Shown piece after piece: positions 38,353 to 45,519 of a stretch of DNA of 63,809 nt. The stretch is taken from NCBI GenBank assembly GCA_937871915.1, contig CALMPG010000077.1:1-63809 (forward strand). The letters run 5' to 3'. Within the stretch, counting starts at the first letter, position 1, and the number at the start of each line of letters is the position of its first letter. This DNA comes from an uncultured Phycisphaerales bacterium (GTDB lineage Bacteria > Planctomycetota > Phycisphaerae > Phycisphaerales > UBA1924). The notes below the pieces were generated by a model. That model worked only from the letters and a program-made list of their open reading frames with translations, ran no database searches and had not been told where the DNA came from. The position numbers and the translations under genes are program-made.

Positions 38353-38736
38353 CGAGATCGGACCGGCTTGGATTGAGCCCGTGCCTCGGGCGGCCGGATG
38401 CGATGACCCAGCACAAACCTTGGTGGCAAGCGACCCAACCGTGCTCTCCCGATCTGATCCGCATGCCGCGGTTCGGCGCGCCGAGTCGCTCCGAGTCCGC
38501 AAACCCCGCAACCCGGGGCCCCCCTGGTCCACGTGGACTCCCGGGCCGCGAGAGCCTGTCGCGCTTCGTTCGATGCCGTCGCGATCGGCGCCGGCGCAAC
38601 AGCGACCCCCGCCGATCATCTCGCGACCACGAGAGTTTCCGACAGCGGCACGCGATCGTGACGTGAACGTGCGCCCATTCGCCCGTCCACCTACGGGCAT
38701 TACGACCCGCCCCCCGTCAGGAGGGCGGGTCTTTTT
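38353..38736 (+). ncRNA. Candidate non-coding RNA ending in a terminator
   Basis: About 385 bases between an apparent promoter and a strong Rho-independent terminator, with no believable protein-coding frame. Several local inverted repeats are visible. It does not show RNase P RNA, tmRNA, SRP RNA or 6S RNA signatures. It might alternatively be a gene remnant. Confidence 0.35.
38704..38736 (+). terminator. Rho-independent terminator upstream of purD
   Basis: GACCCGCCC / GGGCGGGTC stem with a ten-base loop, followed by TTTTT. It points rightwards and cannot belong to the minus-strand gene at 36900-38198, so it must end a plus-strand transcript located before purD. Confidence 0.85.
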
Positions 38737-38737
38737 C

Positions 38738-38767
38738 TTGGCACGGCGGGCCCGCCGTCCGTACGAT
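38738..38767 (+). promoter_or_regulatory. purD promoter, leaderless arrangement
   Basis: TTGGCA (38738-38743), an 18-bp spacer and TACGAT (38762-38767), then five bases and ATG 38773. It begins directly after the T-tract of the upstream terminator. Confidence 0.6.
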
Positions 38768-38772
38768 CGGCC

Positions 38773-40251
38773 ATGACAACCGACGGGAAGGTGAATGTGC
38801 TGCTGGTGGGTTCGGGCGGGCGGGAGCACGCCTTGGCGTGGAAGATGGCGCGGTCGCCGCGGATGGGCCGGCTCTGGCTCACCGACAGCTCGAATCCCGG
38901 CTTGAATGCGCTGGGCAGGGTTGTGGATGTTCCCGTGGACATCAAGCAGATCTACCGCCTGCGGAGTTTCTGCGAGAAGAACGCCATCGGGCTGGTGGTG
39001 ATCGGGCCCGAGGAGCCCCTGGCGCAGGGGTACGCCGATGCGCTGATCACTCCCGGGCGCGTGGTCTTCGGGCCCGTGCAGGCCGCGTCGAGGCTCGAGG
39101 CCGACAAGGCGTGGTGCAAGCAGCTCATGCGGGCCGCGTCGATCCCGACGGGCGAGGGACGCATCTTCTCCGACCCCGAGGGGGCCCGGGCGTATGTCGA
39201 GAGCCGCGTGCACGACGAGGATGCCCTCAAGGCCTTGTACGAGGAGGCTTCGAAGTACCGCGACCCGGCCGACCGGCGGACGTTCATCCGGCGGAAGATC
39301 GAGGCCGACAAGACCATGGCCGCGGCGTATCGCAAGCGCCACGACGACCTGCCGGTGATCAAGGCGGCGGGCCTGGCCAAGGGCAAGGGGGTCTTCCTGC
39401 CCACGACGCTGCTGGAGGCGATGGACGTGATCGAGCGGATCATGGTCCGCAAGGAGTTCGGCGAGGCGGGCAAGACGGTGGTGATCGAGGAGCGGCTGGA
39501 GGGTCGGGAGGTGAGCGTGCTCGCGCTCACCGACGGGCGGTCGATCTACATGCTCGAGACCTGCCAGGACCACAAGCGATTGGGCGACGGCGACACCGGC
39601 CCGAACACCGGCGGCATGGGCGTGATCTGTCCGAGCGGGCTGAGCGGCGGCGGGCACGAGAAGGACGAGGAACTCCTCAAGCAGATCGAGAGCGAGATCC
39701 TCGTGCCGACGCTCGATGCGCTCCGGCGCGACGGCATCGACTACCGCGGCGTGCTGTACGCGGGGATCATGCTCACGCCAGCGGGGCCGAAGGTGCTCGA
39801 GTACAACTGCCGCTTCGGCGATCCGGAGTGCCAGGCGCTGATGGTGCGGCTGGAATCGGACCTGATCGACCTGCTCATGGCCGTGGGGCAGCGGACGCTG
39901 GATGAGGCGGAGGTGCGGTGGTCGCAGGGCGAGGGCGCCCAGGCGGCGGCATCGTGCTGCGTGGTGCTCGCGGCGGAGAACTACCCCGCCAAGCCCGTCG
40001 CGGGGGCCGTGATCACCGGCATCGAGAAGGCCGAGGCGATGGAGGGCGTGCGAGTCTTCTACGCGGGCGTGAAGAAGAACGAGAAGGGGGAGATCGTCAC
40101 CGCGGGCGGGCGCGTGCTCAACGTTGTCGGCGTCGGCGAGACCCTCGCCCAGGCCCGCGCGCGGGCGTACGAGGCCGCGAGCGTGATCCGCTTCAAAGGG
40201 AAGCAGATGCGCACCGATATCGGCGCGGCGTCGGAAGCAGTTCACCACTGA
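38773..40251 (+). CDS. purD: Phosphoribosylamine-glycine ligase with internal insertion
   Basis: PurD joins phosphoribosylamine and glycine in purine synthesis using an ATP-grasp mechanism. Key features are NVLLVGSGGREHALAWKMAR at the N-terminus, VVIGPEEPL, KAAGLAKGKGV, TGPNTGGMGV, and the metal/ATP-binding LEYNCRFGDPECQ. The 492-residue length exceeds the usual ~425 because of a charged helical insertion at about residues 136-195 (around HDEDALKALYEEASKYRD) inside the ATP-grasp region. Its promoter suggests a leaderless mRNA. The 3' end runs into an inverted repeat shared with the convergent aguB end. Confidence 0.93.
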   Translation: MTTDGKVNVLLVGSGGREHALAWKMARSPRMGRLWLTDSSNPGLNALGRVVDVPVDIKQIYRLRSFCEKNAIGLVVIGPEEPLAQGYADALITPGRVVFGPVQAASRLEADKAWCKQLMRAASIPTGEGRIFSDPEGARAYVESRVHDEDALKALYEEASKYRDPADRRTFIRRKIEADKTMAAAYRKRHDDLPVIKAAGLAKGKGVFLPTTLLEAMDVIERIMVRKEFGEAGKTVVIEERLEGREVSVLALTDGRSIYMLETCQDHKRLGDGDTGPNTGGMGVICPSGLSGGGHEKDEELLKQIESEILVPTLDALRRDGIDYRGVLYAGIMLTPAGPKVLEYNCRFGDPECQALMVRLESDLIDLLMAVGQRTLDEAEVRWSQGEGAQAAASCCVVLAAENYPAKPVAGAVITGIEKAEAMEGVRVFYAGVKKNEKGEIVTAGGRVLNVVGVGETLAQARARAYEAASVIRFKGKQMRTDIGAASEAVHH

Positions 40252-40344
40252 GAGCACCGAGATCACCGAGAAAAGACCGAGAGGTGGAATGTCCCACTCC
40301 CACTTCCCGCATTGCTCGGTGTTCTCGGTGTTCTCTGCGGTGAA
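40241..40344. repeat. Inverted repeat of CACCGAGA units between convergent genes
   Basis: The left arm contains CACCGAGATCACCGAG and the right arm CTCGGTGTTCTCGGTGTTCT, imperfect complements flanking about 40 bases. The left arm overlaps the last purD codons, and the right arm ends a few bases before the aguB stop. It may act as a bidirectional terminator. Confidence 0.75.
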
Positions 40345-40347
40345 TCT

Positions 40348-41289
40348 TCAGGGAGCAACCAGAAACCGCTTGGTCATATTCCCATACGCATCGATGCGCC
40401 GATCCCGCAGGAACGGCCAGTGGGTGCGGGCGAACTCGACCTTCGCCAGGTCGGCGTCGTGGAGAAGGACTTCTTCCTTGTCCACCGACGCCTTGGCCGC
40501 GATCTGGCCGTCGGGCTGGCAGATGAACGACTGGCCCCAGAACTGGATGCCGTCTTTGTGCACGGGCTTGCCGTCGAGGCCGCGGATGATCTCGTGGCCG
40601 ATGCGGTTGGGAGCGACGACATAGCACCCGTTGGCGACGGCGTGGGAGCGCTGCATGAGTTCCCACGACTCGTGCTGGGCCTTGCCGTACTCGGCCTTTT
40701 CGGCGGGGTGCCAGCCGATGGCCGTCGGGTAGAAGAGGATCTCCGCCCCGCCCATGGCCGTCAGGCGTGCGCCCTCGGGGAACCATTGGTCCCAGCAGAT
40801 GAGCACGCCGATCTTGGCGTGCCTGGTCTGCCACGTGCGGAAGCCGGTATCGCCGGGCGTGAAGTAGAACTTCTCGTAGTAGTACGGGTCATCGGGAATG
40901 TGCATCTTGCGATAGATGCCCAGGAGCGAGCCGTCGGCGTCGATGACGGCCGCGGTGTTGTGGTACAGGCCGCTGGCCCGCTTCTCGAAGAGGCTGGCGA
41001 TGACGACCATGGAGTAGCGCTTGGCGATCTTCGCGAGGGCATCGGTGGATGGGCCGGGGATGCTCTCGGCCAGCGCGAAGAACCGGTGGTCCTCGGACTG
41101 GCAGAAATACTGCGACGCGAACAACTCCTGCGTGCAGAAGATGCGGGCCCCCTTCTTCCCCGCGGCCTCGGCGAGGCGGACCTGGCGGGCCCGATTGGCG
41201 CGAACATCCTCGCCGCACGCCATCTGCGAGAGGGCGAGGCGGATGGTGCTCGACGACGCGGCGCGGCGGGTGTTTGTGCTCTTTGCCAA
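40348..41289 (-). CDS. aguB: N-carbamoylputrescine amidase
   Basis: A 313-residue nitrilase-superfamily enzyme. The triad is visible as Glu in FCTQELFASQYF, Lys in GIYRKMHIPDDPYYYEK and Cys in VLICWDQWFPEGAR. The D-D-P-Y/Y-Y-E-K pattern is typical of AguB, which hydrolyses N-carbamoylputrescine to putrescine, CO2 and ammonia. GAGGT five bases before TTG 41289 gives this unusual start, and the first strand TIRLALSQMACG requires a start upstream of the internal Met. aguA lies ~2 kb away across tig. Confidence 0.92.
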   Translation of the reverse strand: MAKSTNTRRAASSSTIRLALSQMACGEDVRANRARQVRLAEAAGKKGARIFCTQELFASQYFCQSEDHRFFALAESIPGPSTDALAKIAKRYSMVVIASLFEKRASGLYHNTAAVIDADGSLLGIYRKMHIPDDPYYYEKFYFTPGDTGFRTWQTRHAKIGVLICWDQWFPEGARLTAMGGAEILFYPTAIGWHPAEKAEYGKAQHESWELMQRSHAVANGCYVVAPNRIGHEIIRGLDGKPVHKDGIQFWGQSFICQPDGQIAAKASVDKEEVLLHDADLAKVEFARTHWPFLRDRRIDAYGNMTKRFLVAP

Positions 41290-41383
41290 CAGTGACCTCG
41301 GTTCCAGGTGGTGCGAGGCGGAGTGTAGGAAAGCGGGACATCGCGTGGCGCCGCTCGATCGGAGGTAATGGTTGCGAAGGAAC

Positions 41384-41414
41384 CAAGAAAAAGGCCCCCG
41401 CATGGCGGGGGCCT
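41384..41414 (-). terminator. Rho-independent terminator of tig
   Basis: On the minus strand, AGGCCCCCGC / GCGGGGGCCT with a CAT loop is followed by TTTTTCTT. It lies ~48 bp beyond the tig stop. Confidence 0.8.
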
Positions 41415-41426
41415 GGGTGATCGCGA

Positions 41427-41449
41427 GTACCCCGACACTCCGTGGCGGG
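41427..41449. repeat. Single copy of the 23-bp GGTACC repeat after tig
   Basis: The sequence GTACCCCGACACTCCGTGGC plus GGG lies between the tig stop and its terminator. It equals the repeat unit found three times in recG and once after clpX, differing only at the first base (A before GTACC instead of G). Confidence 0.85.
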
Positions 41450-41461
41450 ATTCGGGGACGA

Positions 41462-42940
41462 TTACTTCTTGGCCTTGGACTTGGGCTTGTCCTCGTCCTT
41501 CTTCTCGTCCTTCTTCTCGGCCTTGGCCTCCTTCTTGGCCGGGGAGGACGCCTTGGACTTGGACTTCTCGTTCTCTTCGGTCACGGACTTGTTGTACTCC
41601 TCGAGCCCCATCTCGCTGATCTTCGCCTTGGCGATGATGGCGTCGAGGGTCTTGTGCTCGCGGATCTGGCCGTAGACGGTGCCGACCTGGTTGCGGCTGA
41701 TCAGGTCCTGGCGGAGTTTCTCGGGGCGCTCGCCGCGCGAGAGGGCGATCTGGGCGATGCGGCCGTTGAGTTCCGCATCGGAGACCTTGACGTCGAGCTT
41801 CTCGGCGGCGCGATCGAGGACGAAGAAGAGCTTCAGATCACGCGCGGCCGACGCCGCGGACGCGGCACGGAGATCCCCGAGCTTCTCCTCAACCTGCTGG
41901 GCATCGACGCCGCGATACATGAGTTCGAGACGGGCCCGCTCAAGGTTGCGAGCGGCCTGCGAGGCGGTGAGCCGCTGGGGCAGGTCGATGGTGGTGTTCT
42001 CGAGCAGGTGCTTGGCGATCTGCGTGCGGAGGGCCGTCTGCTGATCGACCTGCACGCGCTGGTCGATGCGCTGACGGACGGCCTCGGTGAGGGCCTCGAC
42101 GGACTCCATGCCGTACCGCGTCGCGATCTCGGGGAGCTCGCCGGGGATGATGCGGTCGGCCCGCTTGGGGTGGAACGTGATGGTCAGTGTCTTGCCGCGG
42201 ACGCGCTCGTCCTCGTGGTTCTCCGGGCCGGTGGCTTTGATGGTCACGGTCGAGCCGACCGCGGGGGTGCCCAGCTGCGCGCCGAAGTCATCGACGACCA
42301 CGCCGAGGATCATGCCCTTGCCGTTCTTGTCCGCGGTAGGAATCTGCACGACGGCGTCCTGGATGTCGAGGATGGTCGTCCCCTCGGCGTCCTTCATCAC
42401 GGCGTGGCCGGTGAGGTAGTCGCCCAGCGCCGCCTTCTCGCGCGACTCGAGCTTGCCCTCGTTGAGCTTGAGGCGGTCGAGCTCCTGGTTGACCATGTCG
42501 TCGGTGACGGAGATCGCGGGCTTCTTGATCTCCACGCCCTCGAGGGCGGGAAGCTCGAACTCCGGCACGACCTCGACATCGACCTCGAACGCGAGGGGCT
42601 TGCCGTCGATGATCTCGATCTTGTCGAGCGTCTCGCTCGCCGCGTCGCCGATGACGCGCAGTTTCGAGTCCTCGATCGCCTTGGAGAACGCCTGGCCCAC
42701 GAGCTGGTTCTTGGCCTCCTTGCGGATCGTCGAACCGAACTTCTTCTCGACGAGGCGCTTGGGGGCGTGGCCCTTTCGGAAGCCGGGGAGCGCGGCCTCG
42801 GAAATCAGCGTGTCGAGCGAGGAGCCGAGCTGCTCGTTGACGGTCTCGGCCGGGATCTCGATCGAGATCTTCTTCGAGCACGGGCCCGCGTCGGTGATCT
42901 TGACTTTGTTCGGACGTTCGGTTGTTGCGGTGTCGGCCAT
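41462..42940 (-). CDS. tig: Trigger factor
   Basis: Trigger factor binds ribosomal protein L23 and chaperones nascent chains. The 492-residue protein begins TERPNKVKITDAGPCSKKIS and carries the ribosome-binding signature GFRKGHAPKRLVEKKFG near residue 50. A PPIase-like middle domain with GDYLTGHAVMK and a long helical C-terminal arm follow. The last ~40 residues are Lys/Glu/Ser-rich and probably disordered. CGGAG seven bases before ATG 42940 supports the start. tig is not next to clpP-clpX here (clpX is 14 kb away) but sits between the two agmatine pathway genes. Confidence 0.93.
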   Translation of the reverse strand: MADTATTERPNKVKITDAGPCSKKISIEIPAETVNEQLGSSLDTLISEAALPGFRKGHAPKRLVEKKFGSTIRKEAKNQLVGQAFSKAIEDSKLRVIGDAASETLDKIEIIDGKPLAFEVDVEVVPEFELPALEGVEIKKPAISVTDDMVNQELDRLKLNEGKLESREKAALGDYLTGHAVMKDAEGTTILDIQDAVVQIPTADKNGKGMILGVVVDDFGAQLGTPAVGSTVTIKATGPENHEDERVRGKTLTITFHPKRADRIIPGELPEIATRYGMESVEALTEAVRQRIDQRVQVDQQTALRTQIAKHLLENTTIDLPQRLTASQAARNLERARLELMYRGVDAQQVEEKLGDLRAASAASAARDLKLFFVLDRAAEKLDVKVSDAELNGRIAQIALSRGERPEKLRQDLISRNQVGTVYGQIREHKTLDAIIAKAKISEMGLEEYNKSVTEENEKSKSKASSPAKKEAKAEKKDEKKDEDKPKSKAKK

Positions 42941-43062
42941 GGTCGTTCTCCGGGGTCCAGGGGCCCGGCCCCGGGTCCACTCCACAAGAGCGACCGTCCG
43001 GCACGAGCCCCACCACCCGATGTGCGGGAAGCAAGGGAGAAAGCGTAGGAGCGAAGAGGGGA

Positions 43063-43218
43063 TGAAACACGGAGGGCCAACGGGGGGCCACGGAGAGAAA
43101 CACGGATGGGGGCGAGGGATCGGATTATGGGCGAGCCGTACAACACTCTCGGCCATTCGATCCACGCTCTACTTCTCCGTGCATTCCTCCGTGGCCCCCC
43201 GTGGCCCTCCGTGTTTCA
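43063..43218. repeat. Inverted repeat of CACGGAGG units between tig and aguA
   Basis: The left arm (43063-43106) includes GAAACACGGAGGGCCAACGG and the right arm (43174-43218) includes CCCCGTGGCCCTCCGTGTTT. They are imperfect complements with a ~67-base centre. It lies in the divergent promoter region and ends before the aguA ribosome binding site. Confidence 0.75.
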
Positions 43219-43253
43219 ACTCTGCTACTCTCGCGTGCACCAAGGAGTCCGCC

Positions 43254-44402
43254 GTGGCCAAGCGTCCCGCCGTCAAGCATCTCAAAGGCACACCCCTGCG
43301 CGACGGGTTTCGGTTTCCCGCCGAGTGGGAGCGGCAGAGCGGCACGTGGTTTTCCTGGCCGCGTCCGGAGGGGATCAGTTTCCCCGGCAAGTACCACACG
43401 ATCCCCACGAACATCGCGGCGATCATCCGCGAGATCGGCAAGAGGCAACTCGTCCACATCAACGTGCCCAACGAGAACTACCGCCGGATCGTCCGCGAGC
43501 AACTCACCGAGGCGGGCGTTCCCAAAGTGTGGTTTGTGGGCAAGAGGCCGCGGGTGAACTTCCACGACATCCCGACCAACGAATCCTGGTGCCGCGACCA
43601 TGGCCCCGCGTTCGTCGTCCGCACCCGCAACGGCAAGAAGCAGAAGGCGATCGTGGACTGGGGCTTCAACGCCTGGGGCGGCAAGTATCCGCCGTTCGAT
43701 GCCGACGACGCCGTGCCGGTGCGCATCGCCGAGGCGTGGGGGAGCAAGATCGTCGGCGTGTACTCGCCCCTGCACCCGCGCGCCGGGGGCGAGGCGGTCG
43801 GGAAACTCCGCCGCATCGTGATGGAGGGCGGCGCCGTCGAGTTCAACGGGCGCGGCACGGTGCTCACCACCGAGTCCTGCCTGCTCAACCCCAACCGCAA
43901 CCCGGGCATGAGCAAGTGGGAGATCGAGAAGGCCCTGAAGGAGTACTACGGCCAGACCCACGTCTGCTGGCTCGGCGACGGCATCGTCGGCGACGACACC
44001 GACGGGCACATCGACGACCTGGCCCGATTCCTCGACCCGCGCACCATCGCCGTCGCCGTCGAGAACGACCGGCGCGACGGCAACTACCACATCCTTGGGG
44101 AAAATCTGGACCGCACACTCAGGTTGCGCGATCAGGACGGCGAACCCTTCCGCGTGGTGACGCTCCCCATGCCGGGCGTGGTGGAGTTCGACGGCCAGCG
44201 GCTGCCCGCGACGTACCTGAACTTCTTGTTCGTGAACGGTGCGTGCTTGGTGCCGACGTTCCGGAACCGAAAGAACGATCGGCTGGCCCTGAAGACGCTG
44301 CAGGAACACCTGCCCAAGCACGAAGTCGTAGGGATCGACTGCGTGGAACTGATCTGGGGGCTGGGGGCGATTCACTGTTTGACGCAGCAAGAACCGGCGT
44401 GA
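43254..44402 (+). CDS. aguA: Agmatine deiminase
   Basis: The 382-residue protein belongs to the peptidylarginine-deiminase-like guanidino-modifying family. Catalytic elements are visible: ESWCRDHGPAFVV (Asp/His region), GDDTDGHIDDLARF (His and Asp) and the nucleophile in LGAIHCLTQQEP. AguA converts agmatine to N-carbamoylputrescine and ammonia, feeding the amidase encoded at 40348-41289. A GTG start at 43254 is chosen because AAGGAG lies six bases upstream and the family start (LKGTPLRDGFRFPAEWE) follows. An inverted repeat lies beyond the stop. Confidence 0.93.
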   Translation: MAKRPAVKHLKGTPLRDGFRFPAEWERQSGTWFSWPRPEGISFPGKYHTIPTNIAAIIREIGKRQLVHINVPNENYRRIVREQLTEAGVPKVWFVGKRPRVNFHDIPTNESWCRDHGPAFVVRTRNGKKQKAIVDWGFNAWGGKYPPFDADDAVPVRIAEAWGSKIVGVYSPLHPRAGGEAVGKLRRIVMEGGAVEFNGRGTVLTTESCLLNPNRNPGMSKWEIEKALKEYYGQTHVCWLGDGIVGDDTDGHIDDLARFLDPRTIAVAVENDRRDGNYHILGENLDRTLRLRDQDGEPFRVVTLPMPGVVEFDGQRLPATYLNFLFVNGACLVPTFRNRKNDRLALKTLQEHLPKHEVVGIDCVELIWGLGAIHCLTQQEPA

Positions 44403-44417
44403 CGGCACGATCCAACG

Positions 44418-44479
44418 GCACCCTGAGCGTAAGCGAGGGGCGTGCGGCCCTGCTCTTCCCTCGCTTGCGCTCAGGGTGC
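44418..44479. repeat. 22-bp inverted repeat between aguA and the HD-GYP gene
   Basis: GCACCCTGAGCGTAAGCGAG+GG (44418-44439) and its complement with one mismatch (44458-44479) enclose an 18-base loop. It ends three bases before the convergent stop codon, and can serve as a terminator in both directions. Confidence 0.85.
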
Positions 44480-44481
44480 TG

Positions 44482-45519
44482 TCACGCCGCCAACCGCAGC
44501 GTCTCCTCCGCCGCGTCCGCCAGCCGATTCGCGATCGCCTCGATCCGCTCCTCGGTCGCCAAAAATGCGCCGACGATGTCCGGATCAAAGTGCCGTCCGC
44601 TCCCCGCGACGATGGTCTCGCGGGCCTTGGCGTGGGTCTGGGATTCCTTGTACACGCGGGCCGAGCGCAGCGCGTCGTACACATCCGCCACGGCCACGAT
44701 CCGGGCCGAGAGCGGGATCGCGTCGCCCGAGAGGCCGCGCGGGTAGCCCGAGCCGTCCCACTTCTCGTGGTGGCCCAGCGCGATGTCCCGGGCCATGTGC
44801 AGGAACTTGGCCTCGGGAAACTCCCTGAGCGCGGCGTCGAGGGTCTGGGCCCCGATGAGCGTGTGCGACTTCATCACCTCGAACTCGGCGGGCATCAGCC
44901 GATCGCTCTTGAGCAGGATCGCGTCCGGGATGCCCACCTTGCCGATGTCGTGGAGCGGGCTGGTGGCGAAGATCAGCCGGACGAACTCGCGATCCACGTT
45001 GAACGGCGCCCCGGCGAACCGCTCCTGCGATGCGAGATGCTCGGCGAGAATGTGGCAGTACAGCCGCACGCGCTCGAGATGGGCCCCGGTGTCGCGGTCG
45101 CGGCTCTCGGCGAGTTTCGCCATGCCGAAGATCATCAGGTCGCGGGTCTCCAGGCTTGTGATCCGCTCGGCCACGCCCAGACGCACCGAGAGTTCGAGCG
45201 GATCGAACGGCTTGGTCAGGAAGTCGTCCGCGCCCGCGCGAAGCCCTTCGACCAGGTCCGCCCGGGCATTGCGCCCCGTGAGCAGGATGATGAACACGTA
45301 CCGCGAGAGGGCCGAGGCGCGAATCCGCCGGCAGAGCTCCGGCCCGGTCATGCGCGGCATCTCCCAGTCGGAGATGAGCACCCGGGCCTGGCCGCGCTCG
45401 ATGAGTTCAAGGGCCTCCTCGCCGTTGTCCGCGACCTCGACGTGGTGACCGTCGGCAAGGAGCGACTCGCGGAGGAGTTCCTGCGCGATCGGATCGTCCT
45501 CGGCGATCACGATGTTCAT
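44482..45519 (-). CDS. HD-GYP response regulator (cyclic-di-GMP phosphodiesterase)
   Basis: A 345-residue protein with an N-terminal receiver domain (IAEDDP acidic pair, phosphoacceptor Asp in VLISDWEMPRM, switch Lys in LTKPFDPLEL) and a C-terminal HD-GYP domain (SPLHDIGKVGIPD and GHHEKWDGSGYPRGLSG). HD-GYP proteins hydrolyse cyclic-di-GMP. The start overlaps the stop of the hybrid kinase by four bases (ATGA), so the pair is translationally coupled, and the kinase is the likely phosphodonor via its Hpt domain. The HD and GYP motifs are intact. Confidence 0.95.
   Translation of the reverse strand: MNIVIAEDDPIAQELLRESLLADGHHVEVADNGEEALELIERGQARVLISDWEMPRMTGPELCRRIRASALSRYVFIILLTGRNARADLVEGLRAGADDFLTKPFDPLELSVRLGVAERITSLETRDLMIFGMAKLAESRDRDTGAHLERVRLYCHILAEHLASQERFAGAPFNVDREFVRLIFATSPLHDIGKVGIPDAILLKSDRLMPAEFEVMKSHTLIGAQTLDAALREFPEAKFLHMARDIALGHHEKWDGSGYPRGLSGDAIPLSARIVAVADVYDALRSARVYKESQTHAKARETIVAGSGRHFDPDIVGAFLATEERIEAIANRLADAAEETLRLAA

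Noticed and set aside
38353..38736. RNase P RNA, tmRNA or SRP RNA
   Set aside because: The conserved core sequences of these RNAs were looked for and not found.
38275..40266. A 663-residue minus-strand frame over purD
   Set aside because: Shadow of purD extended into the intergenic region; no start signal or homology.
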